Origin: Inhella sp. | GTDB taxonomy: Bacteria; Pseudomonadota; Gammaproteobacteria; Burkholderiales; Burkholderiaceae_C | Reading direction: 5' to 3' | Length of the DNA stretch: 62,391 nt | Assembly (NCBI RefSeq): GCF_027532025.1 | Contig: NZ_JAPZSY010000035.1 | Span: 1-62,391 of the forward strand | In this document: positions 21,745 through 29,846 of the stretch, one piece after another | Layout of the letters: each line of letters opens with the position of its first letter | How positions within the stretch are numbered: the first letter of the stretch is position 1 | Notes under the pieces: model-generated | What the model was told of the DNA's origin: nothing | Seen by the model: only the letters and a program-made list of their open reading frames with translations | Database searches by the model: none | Made by a program: the position numbers and the translations under genes

Positions 21745-23736
21745 ATGACTGGCCTGTCCCTCGCGCTCCTCTACCTCGTCGCCGCGGTGCTCGGCGTGGT
21801 GGCCTGTCGCAGCCTGAAGCTGCCGCCCATGCTCGGCTACCTCGTGGTGGGCGTGCTCATCGGCCCCAACGCCCTGGCGCTCGCCCAGGACTCGGCGGGC
21901 CTGAGCTACTTGGCCGAGTTCGGCGTGGTGTTCCTCATGTTTGTCATCGGGCTGGAGTTCAACCTGCCCAAGTTGCGCAGCATGAAGCGCCTGGTGTTCG
22001 GCCTGGGCTTGATGCAAGTGCTGCTGACCATCGTCGGCGCCATGATGGGCAACGTCTTCTTGGCCTGGGCCACGCGCTTCCTGGGCGTGCAGTGGGAGCT
22101 GAGCTGGCAAGGCGCGTTGGTGCTGGGCGCGGCCATGGCCATGAGCTCGACGGCGATCGTGGTCAAGCTCATGGCCGAGCGCTTGGAGCTGGACAGCGAA
22201 CACGGCAAGCGGGTGATGGGCGTGCTGCTGTTTCAGGACCTGGCCGTGGTGCCGCTGCTGGTGCTGATTCCAGCCTTGCACGCCACCGGCAGCGAAATGG
22301 CCAGCGGCATGGCCTGGGCCGGCCTGAAGGCCGCGCTGGTGCTGGCCGTGCTGCTGTGGGGTGGCCAAAAGGCCATGCGCTGGTGGCTGACGCTGGTGGC
22401 CAAACGCAAGAGCGAAGAGCTTTTCGTGTTGAACCTGCTGCTCGTCACCCTGGGTCTGGCGTGGCTGACCGAGCACGCGGGCCTGAGCTTGGCGCTGGGC
22501 GCCTTTTTGGCTGGCATGCTGATCGCTGAGACAGAGTTCAAGCACCAGGTGGAGACCGACATCCGCCCCTTCCACGACGTGCTGCTCGGCCTGTTCTTCA
22601 TCACCATCGGCATGAAGTTGGACTGGGAACCCGTCGTCCAGCAATGGTGGCTCGTGGGCCTGCTGGCGCTGGGGCCCACGGCCGCGAAGTTCGCCCTCGT
22701 GGCGGCCTTGGCGCGCGGCTTTGGGGCAGCACCCGGAACGGCCCTGCGCACGGGCCTGTACTTGGCGCAGGCCGGCGAGTTCGGCTTCGTGCTGCTGGGC
22801 TTGGGCGCGCAGCAAGGGCTGGTTGGGGCTCAGTGGGTGAGTCCGGTGTTAGCCGCCATGGTGCTGTCGATGATGGCGACCCCACTGATCGTCATGGCCA
22901 GCAACCGCATCGTGATGAAGCTGTCGAGCAGCGACTGGCTGCTGCAGTCGGTCCAGCTCACCACCATCGCCAAGAAGGCCTTCAAGACCGACGCGCACGT
23001 CATCATTTGTGGCTTTGGCCGCAGCGGCCAGAACCTGGCCCACATGCTGGAGGGCGAAGGCATCCCCTACATGGCGCTGGACCTCGACCCCGACCGCGTG
23101 CGGCAAGCCGCTGCCGCGGGCCGCAGCGTCGTTTTTGGGGATGCAGCCCGCTTGCAGGCCCTGATGGCCGCCGGGCTGCACCGCGCCAGTGCGGTCGTCA
23201 TCAGCTACCACGACACCCCCAGCGCGCTGAAGGTGCTGCGCCAGATCCGCAGCCAGGCGCCCACCGTGCCCGTGGTGGTGCGCACGGTGGACGACGCCGA
23301 CCTCGATGCGCTGCGCGCCGCCGGCGCCACCGAGGTGGTCCCCGAAGCCATCGAAGGCAGCCTGATGCTGGCCAGCCACGCCCTGGCCTTGGTCGGCGTG
23401 CCCATGCGCCGGGTGATCCGGCTCACCCGCGACGCCCGCGATGCCCGCTACGGCCTGTTGCGCGGCTACTTCCACGGCGCCGACGACGACGGCATCGACG
23501 AGCGGGAACAGGCCCGGCTGCGCTCGATCACCCTGCCCAGCGCGAGCGCGCTGGACGGCCAGCGTTGCGTCGACTTGCTGCTGCCCCAGCAAGGCGTGCA
23601 GTTGGTGTCGCTGCGTCGGGCGGGGGGCGCCGTCGTGGCGCCTGGCGAGGCGCTGCGCGTGCAGGGCGGCGACACCTTGGTGCTGAGCGGCACCCCCGAG
23701 GCCCTGGCCCGCGCCGAAGAGCGGCTGATGCGATGA
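21745..23736 (+). CDS. KefB/KefC-type cation:proton antiporter
   Basis: A 663-residue monovalent-cation:proton antiporter-2 family protein. An N-terminal membrane domain of about 12 helices (LKLPPMLGYLVVGVLIGPNAL, FVIGLEFNLPKL, SSTAIVVKLMAE) is followed by a TrkA-N/RCK nucleotide-binding domain (VIICGFGRSGQNLAHMLEGEG, about residue 418) and a C-terminal TrkA-C module. Such proteins export potassium in exchange for protons, often gated by glutathione adducts in KefB/C; the KefF/KefG partner is not beside it, so that gating is inference. The ATG at 21745 places the N-terminus right at the first helix. Confidence 0.93.
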   Translation: MTGLSLALLYLVAAVLGVVACRSLKLPPMLGYLVVGVLIGPNALALAQDSAGLSYLAEFGVVFLMFVIGLEFNLPKLRSMKRLVFGLGLMQVLLTIVGAMMGNVFLAWATRFLGVQWELSWQGALVLGAAMAMSSTAIVVKLMAERLELDSEHGKRVMGVLLFQDLAVVPLLVLIPALHATGSEMASGMAWAGLKAALVLAVLLWGGQKAMRWWLTLVAKRKSEELFVLNLLLVTLGLAWLTEHAGLSLALGAFLAGMLIAETEFKHQVETDIRPFHDVLLGLFFITIGMKLDWEPVVQQWWLVGLLALGPTAAKFALVAALARGFGAAPGTALRTGLYLAQAGEFGFVLLGLGAQQGLVGAQWVSPVLAAMVLSMMATPLIVMASNRIVMKLSSSDWLLQSVQLTTIAKKAFKTDAHVIICGFGRSGQNLAHMLEGEGIPYMALDLDPDRVRQAAAAGRSVVFGDAARLQALMAAGLHRASAVVISYHDTPSALKVLRQIRSQAPTVPVVVRTVDDADLDALRAAGATEVVPEAIEGSLMLASHALALVGVPMRRVIRLTRDARDARYGLLRGYFHGADDDGIDEREQARLRSITLPSASALDGQRCVDLLLPQQGVQLVSLRRAGGAVVAPGEALRVQGGDTLVLSGTPEALARAEERLMR

Positions 23737-23959
23737 GCCGCCGCCCCGACCCCTCGACCTAGGGCTTTCCTGGAGTCGGATTCTTTTTCAGTGCAGTGAG
23801 CAGGGTCATTGCGTCCTTTTGTAACTCCTGCCCATTCGAGCGTTGGCCCGCTTCTTGCGTTGTTTTTTGGCCGTCCAGCACGACTGGGCGATGCGGGTTT
23901 GCCCGAACCGGGGTGGACCTGTGGAATTCACGACCTTTTTTATCAGGACCCACCCTCTC

Positions 23960-25075
23960 ATGATCAGCAGTAAGACCACCCTCAAGGCCCTGGCCGCTGC
24001 CGCCAGCCTGGCCCTGGCCGCCAGCGCGACCGCCGGCACCATTTCCGGCACCAATGGCGACTTGACCTGGACCGCCCGCAACAACATCGTGGGCGCCACG
24101 TCCACCGGTGGCAGCGGAGCCGCCGCCGGCGATTCCCGCTACTTCGCCACCGACAGCAAGTACAGCGGCGTGGCCACGCTCATCATGGAGTACTCGGACG
24201 GCGGCGCCTCGATCTGCACCGGCTCCCTGCTGCTCGACACCCGCTCGATCCTGACGGCCGCTCACTGCGTGACGCCTGATGCCGGCACCACCTTGGTCAA
24301 GACCACCGCCTACTTCTACAACGGCGGCAATCCCCAAGCCCTGGTCTACGCCGACTCCAGCTCGGCCGCCCGCGCCATCGAAACCGTGACGATCAACCCC
24401 GGCTACACCGCCGAGGTCATCGACCAGAACGACATCGCCGTGCTGCGCATGGCCGAATCGGCCCCGACCTGGGCCAAGGCCTACCAACTCAGCAGCCTGA
24501 CCGACCTGCAAGGCCAGACCTACAACATCGCCGGCTACGGCGGTCGCTCGACGGCGGGCGGCAACGTGGGCACGAACTCTGGCGTGGGTCGCCTGCGTCA
24601 AGGCAACAACATGTACGACTGGAAGATGGGTGACGCCAACTTCAACGGGTTCTGGGACGGCTTCTTCGGCACCGCCCAAACCAGCGAAGTCTGGATCGCC
24701 GACTTCGACAACGGCCTCGCGCAACAAAGCCAATCCTGCCGCTTGGCCTTCGCCCTGATGGATCCGGGCGTCAACCTCACGCCTTACTGCAACCAGGGCG
24801 TGACGAACGAAGTCAGCAGCGCCGGCGGCGACTCGGGCGGCCCGCAGTTCGTCAACGGCATGATCGCTTCGGTGACCTCCTTCGGCCTGAGCTTCGGCAC
24901 CAGCTGGGGCGACATTCGCAGCGGCCTGCAAAGCTCCTTCGGCGAAATGAACGGCTTCGTGCCGGTCTACGCCCACCTGGGCTTCATCGCCAACGCCGTT
25001 CCTGAGCCCGGCACCTTCGGCCTGATGGCCCTGGCCGGCCTGGGCCTGCTGGCCTCGCGCCGCCGCCGCGCCTGA
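23960..25075 (+). CDS. PEP-CTERM trypsin-like serine protease
   Basis: A 371-residue secreted S1-family protease. The signal peptide (1-25) is followed by a chymotrypsin fold with H102 (TAAHCV), D158 (QNDIAVLRM) and S292 (GGDSGGP). The C-terminus is a textbook PEP-CTERM sorting tag: VPEP (347-350), a hydrophobic helix GTFGLMALAGLGLLA, and RRRR. The tag is cut by exosortase, usually for delivery to the cell surface or extracellular matrix in bacteria that make exopolysaccharide; no exosortase gene is in the window. Cysteines in ICTGSL/AAHC and SCRL/YCNQ may form disulfides. Start ATG 23960 fits the signal peptide. Confidence 0.95.
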   Translation: MISSKTTLKALAAAASLALAASATAGTISGTNGDLTWTARNNIVGATSTGGSGAAAGDSRYFATDSKYSGVATLIMEYSDGGASICTGSLLLDTRSILTAAHCVTPDAGTTLVKTTAYFYNGGNPQALVYADSSSAARAIETVTINPGYTAEVIDQNDIAVLRMAESAPTWAKAYQLSSLTDLQGQTYNIAGYGGRSTAGGNVGTNSGVGRLRQGNNMYDWKMGDANFNGFWDGFFGTAQTSEVWIADFDNGLAQQSQSCRLAFALMDPGVNLTPYCNQGVTNEVSSAGGDSGGPQFVNGMIASVTSFGLSFGTSWGDIRSGLQSSFGEMNGFVPVYAHLGFIANAVPEPGTFGLMALAGLGLLASRRRRA

Positions 25076-25110
25076 GCTTGAAGCGCGCCACACGGCGCGC
25101 TGAACGCACC

Positions 25111-25143
25111 ACGCCCGCCCGGCCTAGGCCCGGCGGGCGTTTT
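25111..25143. terminator. Terminator between protease gene and mnmE
   Basis: A 9-base-pair stem (ACGCCCGCC with GGCGGGCGT), extended by an inner GGCC/GGCC stem, runs straight into TTT. It sits about 35 bases after the protease stop and ends beside the stop of the convergent mnmE gene. Confidence 0.82.
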
Positions 25144-26524
25144 ACTTTCCGATGCAAAAGCGGCTGAAGATTTCGCCCAGCAAATCGTCTGCCGTGAACT
25201 GGCCAGTGATCGCGGACAGCGCCTCGTGCGCCAGTCGCAGTTCCTCGGCCACCAAGTCCAGCGGGGGCTGAGCCAGCCCCACGTGCGCCCGGGCGTGCTC
25301 CAAATGATCCGCCGTGGCCACCAAGGCCCGCACGTGCCGCTCGCGGGCGATGAAAAGCCCCTCGGGCACGGCCTGCCAACCGACCCGGCGCAGCAACTCC
25401 TGCCGCAGCGCATCCAGGCCCGCACCCGTTTGTGCGCTGAAGGCGAGGCCGCCCTCTGGCACCGGCACCTCGGGGGCTGCGTCGAGCTTGTTGAAGGCGT
25501 GCAGCAGATGAGGCTCCAGGTTGGCATCCACCGCCTGCAACTGCGCCCGGATGCGTGCGTCCTCACGCTGGTAGTCGGCGTCGCCCCAGCGCGTGAGATC
25601 GTGCAGGAACAGCACCACGTCGGCATCAGCAATGGCCGCCCAGCTGCGCTGCACGCCGATCTTTTCCACCACGTCGTCCGTGTCGCGCAAGCCGGCGGTG
25701 TCGGTGATGTGCAGGGGCACGCCGTCGATCTGGATGCTTTGCTGCAGCGCATCGCGCGTGGTGCCGGCAATCGGCGTCACGATGGCGAGCTCGGCCCCCG
25801 CCAGGGCGTTCAGCAGGGCGCTCTTGCCCACGTTGGGCTGCCCGGCAAGCACCACCTTCAGGCCCTCGCGCAGCAACGCGCCCTGACGGGTGCGCTGGCT
25901 GATGCGCGCCAGCCGCCCCGCCAACCCCCTGAGCTGCCCGAGCACATCGGCTTGCTGCACGAACTCGACGTCCTCCTCTTCGGGAAAGTCGAGCGTGGCC
26001 TCCACGAACATGCGCAACTGCACCAGCGCGTCGCGCAGGCCGTTGACTTCGTGAGACAGCGCACCATCCAGCGCCCGAGCCGCGCTGCGCGCGGCCGCCT
26101 CGGTGCTGGCGTCGATGAGGTCGGCCACGGCCTCGGCCTGCGCCAGATCGAGCTTGCCATTCAGGAAGGCCCGTTGCGTGAACTCGCCGGGCTCGGCCAG
26201 GCGCAGCCCTGGCATCGCTTCCAGGCACCGGGCCAGCAGCAGCTGCAGGATGACCGGGCCGCCATGGGCTTGCAGCTCCAGCACGTGCTCGCCGGTGTAG
26301 CTGTGCGGCGCCGGAAAGTGCAGCGCCAAGCCGTGGTCGATGGCGTTGCCATCGACCGCCCGCAGCGGTCCGTAATGCGCGTGCCGCGGCCGCAGGGCTT
26401 GGCCGCACAAGGCCTCGATCAGTCCGTCCAACGGCTGCCGGGCGGAGACCCTGACGATGCCCACGGCGCCACGACCCGGCGCGGTGGCGATGGCGACGAT
26501 GGGGTCGTGATGGCGAGCCAGCAT
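25142..26524 (-). CDS. mnmE: tRNA modification GTPase MnmE
   Basis: A 460-residue GTPase that, with MnmG, adds the carboxymethylaminomethyl group to wobble uridine 34 of some tRNAs. An N-terminal tetrahydrofolate-binding domain ([12 protein letters not shown]-like and [14 protein letters not shown]) and helical domain enclose a G domain with [33 protein letters not shown] and NKLD. The C-terminus ends in the invariant FCIGK with its essential cysteine. Start ATG 26524 gives the standard N-terminus; upstream in-frame ATG 26683 adds 53 unrelated residues. It is convergent with the protease gene and sits two genes from rnpA, the usual place near oriC. Confidence 0.97.
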   Translation of the reverse strand: MLARHHDPIVAIATAPGRGAVGIVRVSARQPLDGLIEALCGQALRPRHAHYGPLRAVDGNAIDHGLALHFPAPHSYTGEHVLELQAHGGPVILQLLLARCLEAMPGLRLAEPGEFTQRAFLNGKLDLAQAEAVADLIDASTEAAARSAARALDGALSHEVNGLRDALVQLRMFVEATLDFPEEEDVEFVQQADVLGQLRGLAGRLARISQRTRQGALLREGLKVVLAGQPNVGKSALLNALAGAELAIVTPIAGTTRDALQQSIQIDGVPLHITDTAGLRDTDDVVEKIGVQRSWAAIADADVVLFLHDLTRWGDADYQREDARIRAQLQAVDANLEPHLLHAFNKLDAAPEVPVPEGGLAFSAQTGAGLDALRQELLRRVGWQAVPEGLFIARERHVRALVATADHLEHARAHVGLAQPPLDLVAEELRLAHEALSAITGQFTADDLLGEIFSRFCIGK

Positions 26525-26545
26525 GGGGCGATTGTCCAAATGAAA

Positions 26546-26567
26546 ACGCCGCGCAGCGACGCGGCGT
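26546..26567 (-). terminator. Terminator-like hairpin in mnmE leader
   Basis: On the minus strand a perfect 8-base-pair stem (ACGCCGCG with CGCGGCGT around a six-base loop) is followed by four uridines. Only about 20 bases then remain to the mnmE start codon, so this could attenuate mnmE transcription rather than end yidC, which has its own terminator. Confidence 0.6.
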
Positions 26568-26769
26568 GGCGTTGAGCCGGGGAGGACACCCCGTGGCTGC
26601 AGACGGCAGCACGCCCGAGCGGGCGGCGCCCTGTCTGGCGCGGGGAAGGCCGGAAGCCCGATCTCGCGATCGCCTTCGCGCACCTGGCGACCGCGTCAGA
26701 CCTCGTTTCGAAGGCCCTTCGGTGGCACGCCCCGCATGGCCTCGATTGAAAACCAAGGCCGCCCCACAG

Positions 26770-26802
26770 AAAAGGCCCCGGCTCGCGCTGAAGCCAGCCG
26801 GG
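26770..26802 (-). terminator. yidC intrinsic terminator
   Basis: On the minus strand a 7-base-pair stem (CCCGGCT with AGCCGGG, 12-base loop) is followed by GGCCTTTTC, seven bases after the yidC stop. Confidence 0.65.
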
Positions 26803-26808
26803 TGTGAC

Positions 26809-28482
26809 TTAGTGCTGCACCCCGAGCTGCTTGTTGATCATCCATTGCTGGGCGATCGACAGCAGGTTGTTCGTCAGCCAGTACAGCACCAGGCCCGCAG
26901 GGAAGAAGAAGAACAGGCCGCTGAAGATGAGGGGCATGATCCACATCAGCTTGGCTTGCATGGGGTCGGGCGGCGCCGGTTGCAGCCACACCTGCAGCAA
27001 GCTGCTCAGGGTCAGCAGCACGGGCAGCACGTAGAACGGGTCTTTGGCGCTGAGGTCGGTGATCCACAGCGTCCAGGGCGCGTGGCGCATTTCCACGCTG
27101 GACAGCAACACCCAGTACAGCGCGATGAAGAAGGGCACCTGCAGCAGGATCGGCAGGCAGGACCCCAGCGGGTTGACCTTCTCTTCCTTGTAGATGCGCA
27201 TCATTTCCTGCTGCATCTGCTGCGGCTTGTCCTTCAGGCGCTCGCGCATTTCCATGATGCGCGGATTGATCTTCTTCATCTTGGCCATCGAGCGGTAGGC
27301 GCTCGCGTTCAGGCCATAGAAAGCGATCTTGAGCAGCACCACCAGCAGCACGATGGACCAACCCCAGTTGCCCACGAGCCGGTGGATCTGGTCCATCAAC
27401 CAGAACAGCGGCTTGGCCAGGATGCGGAACCAGCCGTAGTCCTTCACCAACTCCAAGTTGGTGGCCAGGGCCGAGAGCTTCTTCTCCTCTTGAGGGCCCA
27501 CGTACAGCACGTCATCGGTGTGCACGCTGGCGCCCGGCGCCACGGCCTGCAGCGGACGCACCATGCCCACCACATAGAACCCATCGGCGTTGCGACGCGC
27601 GTAGTACTCGCGCTCGGCCACCTCGTTGTGCAGCCAAGCGCTCACGAAGTAGTGCTGCACCATCGCCACCCAGCCGTCTTGCGCCTTGCGGTCGCCGTCA
27701 AAGGCCTTCTTGTCCAGGTCCTTGAACTCGACCTTGGTGTACTTGATCTTGTCGTGGTAAACGGCCGGACCCGTGAAGGTGTGCGTGCCCAGGTACTGCG
27801 AGCCCTGCGACATCGAGCTGCCATCGCGCTGCAGCTGCAGGTAAACCTGCGGGGTCACCGGCGCCGCGCCTGCGTTCACGATTTCATGGCGCACCTTCAC
27901 GGCGTAGCTGCCGCGCTCGAAGGTGTAGGTCTTGACCAGCTTCAGGCCCGCCAACTCGGCCGACTCGAAGCGCAGGTTCAGTTGCTGCGCCCCGTCGGCC
28001 ATTTGGCGCTCGGGGCCCACCAGGGTCATCGGCGTCAAGTGGTTGGGCGCGCCGGCCACGCCCACCACGCCCGTCTGGGCCGCATAGGCGCGCGCGCGGT
28101 CCAACACGCGCATCGGCGCACCCGCCGGGGTGTCGTCCTTGATGTTCAGCAGCGCCACATCCACCAAGCTCCCGCCCAGGCTGTTGAAGGTGGCCTTCAT
28201 CAGGTCGGTCTGAATCTCGATCAGCTCCCCCTGGGGCGCTCCTGGGGCGGCAGGCGCCTCGCCCACCGCCGCCGGCGTGGCCGCGGCAGCGCCGGCGGTG
28301 GCCACCGGCTGCGGCAGCGCGGCGCTGGCCGACCCGGTGGCTGGAGCAGCCGCCGGGGCCGTGGCCGCCGGCGTGGGGCTGAACATCGACGGGCGGCCTT
28401 GGTGACGCTGCCAGCCATCCCACAGGAAGACCAGCGACATCGTGAAGACCACCCAGAGCACGGTGCGACGGATATCGGTCAT
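26809..28482 (-). CDS. yidC: Membrane protein insertase YidC
   Basis: A 557-residue inner-membrane insertase for Sec-dependent and Sec-independent substrates. It has the Gram-negative layout: an N-terminal helix ([18 protein letters not shown]), an alanine/proline-rich linker, the large periplasmic P1 domain, and the conserved insertase core ([24 protein letters not shown] onward, with [22 protein letters not shown]). The core ends with helices around [13 protein letters not shown] and [26 protein letters not shown]. Its start ATG overlaps the yidD stop (ATGA), so expression is coupled to the rpmH-rnpA-yidD operon. Confidence 0.97.
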   Translation of the reverse strand: MTDIRRTVLWVVFTMSLVFLWDGWQRHQGRPSMFSPTPAATAPAAAPATGSASAALPQPVATAGAAAATPAAVGEAPAAPGAPQGELIEIQTDLMKATFNSLGGSLVDVALLNIKDDTPAGAPMRVLDRARAYAAQTGVVGVAGAPNHLTPMTLVGPERQMADGAQQLNLRFESAELAGLKLVKTYTFERGSYAVKVRHEIVNAGAAPVTPQVYLQLQRDGSSMSQGSQYLGTHTFTGPAVYHDKIKYTKVEFKDLDKKAFDGDRKAQDGWVAMVQHYFVSAWLHNEVAEREYYARRNADGFYVVGMVRPLQAVAPGASVHTDDVLYVGPQEEKKLSALATNLELVKDYGWFRILAKPLFWLMDQIHRLVGNWGWSIVLLVVLLKIAFYGLNASAYRSMAKMKKINPRIMEMRERLKDKPQQMQQEMMRIYKEEKVNPLGSCLPILLQVPFFIALYWVLLSSVEMRHAPWTLWITDLSAKDPFYVLPVLLTLSSLLQVWLQPAPPDPMQAKLMWIMPLIFSGLFFFFPAGLVLYWLTNNLLSIAQQWMINKQLGVQH

Positions 28483-28751
28483 GGGTGCGTACGTTGGGAG
28501 GAGTCGGAGACGAAATGGCGAAACAACCGGGGCGCCTGATCGGGCACGGGATCGTGACCGCCCAGGCAAAAGGGGTGGCAGCGCAGCAAGCGTCGCGCCG
28601 CCAGATAACTGCCCGCCGCCGCGCCGTGGCGCTCGAGCGCCTGCATGGCGTAGGCCGAGCAGCTGGGGCTGTACCGGCAGCCGGCATTCAACCAGGCACT
28701 GAAAAACAGTTGGTAGAAGCGCACCAGCGCCATCAGCAGGCGGCGCATCAT
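28479..28751 (-). CDS. yidD: Membrane insertion efficiency factor YidD
   Basis: A 90-residue small protein with the YidD signature: an amphipathic N-terminus ([16 protein letters not shown]), then the cysteine motif [21 protein letters not shown] and [17 protein letters not shown]. It assists YidC-dependent membrane insertion and binds the membrane face. Two adjacent ATGs (28751, 28748) are possible; the first overlaps the rnpA stop (ATGA). The gene sits between rnpA and yidC, as in most proteobacteria. Confidence 0.95.
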   Translation of the reverse strand: MMRRLLMALVRFYQLFFSAWLNAGCRYSPSCSAYAMQALERHGAAAGSYLAARRLLRCHPFCLGGHDPVPDQAPRLFRHFVSDSSQRTHP

Positions 28752-29311
28752 GCCGCAGCTCCGGCCTTGGGACGGCGCTCGCCGGGCGGCAGCGGGGGCC
28801 GCGGGTTCGCGGCACGCCGCCATAGCGTGGCCAACTCCTCGTGCAGCCGGGCGCGCAACGCCTCGCTGCTGGCGCTGGGGAACTGCTGGCGGTCGATGGG
28901 CGAGCGCAAGCGCACCGCCCACAGGCCAGGGGGCAGGGGGGCGCCGGCGCGCAACTGTTCGAGCAGCGTGGCACGCACCAGGCGTTTGACGAGGTTGCGC
29001 GTCACCGCGCGCTTGGCCAAGCGTTTGGGCACGACCAAGCCCAGCCAATGGCCCGCCACGCGGGACGGCGCGGGGGTCGGCTGGGAGGGGTCGTCCACAA
29101 GGGGAGCCGCCACCGGGGAAGAGTCTGTGGATAACCCTGTGGGCAAGCTGTGCCGAGGTGGCACGGGCCGGCTGGGCAGACTGCTCAGGTGGTGCACGGC
29201 AAACCAAGAAGAACGAGCGCGGCTGGGTTGCCCCAACAGGCGCTCGAAGTCGGCCGCACGCTGGATGCGGCCCGGGCTGGGGACTGCGCCCCGGCGCTCA
29301 GGCGACGTCAT
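28748..29311 (-). CDS. rnpA: Ribonuclease P protein component, long form
   Basis: A 187-residue protein subunit that helps the RNase P RNA remove 5' leaders from pre-tRNAs. The conserved core is split. The first strand ([12 protein letters not shown]) and the RNA-binding motif ([24 protein letters not shown]) are separated by an insertion of about 40 residues rich in P and S. Typical RnpA is 110-140 residues, so this one is long because of that insertion and a C-terminal extension. The insertion's codons include a perfect DnaA box at 29126-29134. Overlaps yidD by ATGA; 19 bases downstream of rpmH. Confidence 0.92.
   Translation of the reverse strand: MTSPERRGAVPSPGRIQRAADFERLLGQPSRARSSWFAVHHLSSLPSRPVPPRHSLPTGLSTDSSPVAAPLVDDPSQPTPAPSRVAGHWLGLVVPKRLAKRAVTRNLVKRLVRATLLEQLRAGAPLPPGLWAVRLRSPIDRQQFPSASSEALRARLHEELATLWRRAANPRPPLPPGERRPKAGAAA
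29126..29134 (-). promoter_or_regulatory. DnaA box inside rnpA
   Basis: TTATCCACA on the minus strand is an exact match to the consensus DnaA box. It falls inside the rnpA insertion and needs a TTA leucine codon, which is rare in this GC-rich genome. This points to selection on the DNA rather than the protein. Confidence 0.6.
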
Positions 29312-29330
29312 GGCGCCGCCTCAAGCAAGC

Positions 29331-29465
29331 TCAGACGGCCAGGCGCTTGCGGCCCTTGGCGCGGCGGGCGTTCAGCACGGCGCGGCCGCCACGGGTCTTC
29401 ATGCGGACCAGGAAGCCGTGCGTGCGAGCGCGGCGGACCTTGGAGCCTTGGTAAGTGCGTTTCAT
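29331..29465 (-). CDS. rpmH: Large ribosomal subunit protein bL34
   Basis: A 44-residue ribosomal protein L34 ([19 protein letters not shown]...). It has the conserved [20 protein letters not shown] and the basic C-terminus [10 protein letters not shown]. The start has AGGTGA at ideal distance. It is the first gene of the leftward rpmH-rnpA-yidD-yidC operon that starts beside the origin. Confidence 0.98.
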   Translation of the reverse strand: MKRTYQGSKVRRARTHGFLVRMKTRGGRAVLNARRAKGRKRLAV

Positions 29466-29669
29466 GGGATCACCTGATTCATCGTGGTCTGCACACCGAA
29501 CGACTGGGAGCCGGCCCTGGCGTTGAAGCAACGCTGGAGCCCACACCGAGACGGCGGCACGCACGACGGGGTTGTTGGACACACGCCGCCCAAAGCCGGC
29601 TCGACCTGCAACCCCAAGCGCGTGGCACCGGGCACAGCCAAGCCGCCGTCAAGCGACGAAAAGCCCGCG

Positions 29670-29699
29670 ATTACACCAAACCTTGTCCCCCGCCGTCAA
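29670..29699 (-). promoter_or_regulatory. rpmH operon promoter
   Basis: On the minus strand TTGACG (-35) and TGTAAT (-10) are separated by 18 bases, about 200 bases upstream of the rpmH start. Both hexamers differ from the sigma-70 consensus by one base. Confidence 0.65.
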
Positions 29700-29753
29700 G
29701 GTCGGCTCATCGCCGCTGGGGGAGGGGGCGCCGCTCACCCTCCGGAAAAGCCC

Positions 29754-29762
29754 TGTGGATAA
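29754..29762 (-). promoter_or_regulatory. Perfect DnaA box upstream of dnaA
   Basis: TGTGGATAA on the plus strand is the exact reverse complement of TTATCCACA. It lies about 27 bases before the dnaA -10 candidate, a position suited to autoregulation or origin binding. Confidence 0.8.
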
Positions 29763-29788
29763 ATGCTGGTCAGCGGGGCCTTCGTCCG

Positions 29789-29794
29789 TACAAT
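29789..29794 (+). promoter_or_regulatory. dnaA promoter -10 element
   Basis: TACAAT closely matches the sigma-70 -10 box and lies 41 bases before the dnaA start. The -35 region is weak, consistent with a regulated promoter. Confidence 0.45.
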
Positions 29795-29814
29795 CGCCAG
29801 CCTTGAAAAGAGAC

Positions 29815-29823
29815 TTGTCCACA
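29815..29823 (+). promoter_or_regulatory. Near-consensus DnaA box in dnaA leader
   Basis: TTGTCCACA differs from TTATCCACA at one position. Its last base is the A of the start codon of a 7-codon leader ORF (29823-29846) that overlaps the dnaA start. Confidence 0.65.
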
Positions 29824-29846
29824 TGTCCGCCCACCATGTCTGCTGA
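29823..29846 (+). CDS. Putative 7-codon leader ORF of dnaA
   Basis: An ATG with AAGAGA about ten bases upstream opens a seven-codon frame (MSAHHVC) whose stop lies inside dnaA, eight bases past the dnaA start codon. It could couple dnaA translation to leader translation, or be chance. There is no direct evidence that it is translated. Confidence 0.25.
   Translation: MSAHHVC

Larger units (their letters stand above)
29466..29835. other. rpmH-dnaA gap, likely oriC region
   Basis: This 370-base gap divides the leftward rpmH operon from the rightward dnaA operon, the usual origin site in this order. It contains the rpmH and dnaA promoter candidates, one perfect and one near-perfect DnaA box, and a short leader ORF. 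No clear AT-rich unwinding element is visible, so the exact origin limits are not settled. Confidence 0.6.

Noticed and set aside
29573-29581. TTGGACACA as another DnaA box
   Set aside because: Differs from the consensus at several positions and lacks the conserved TCCACA core.
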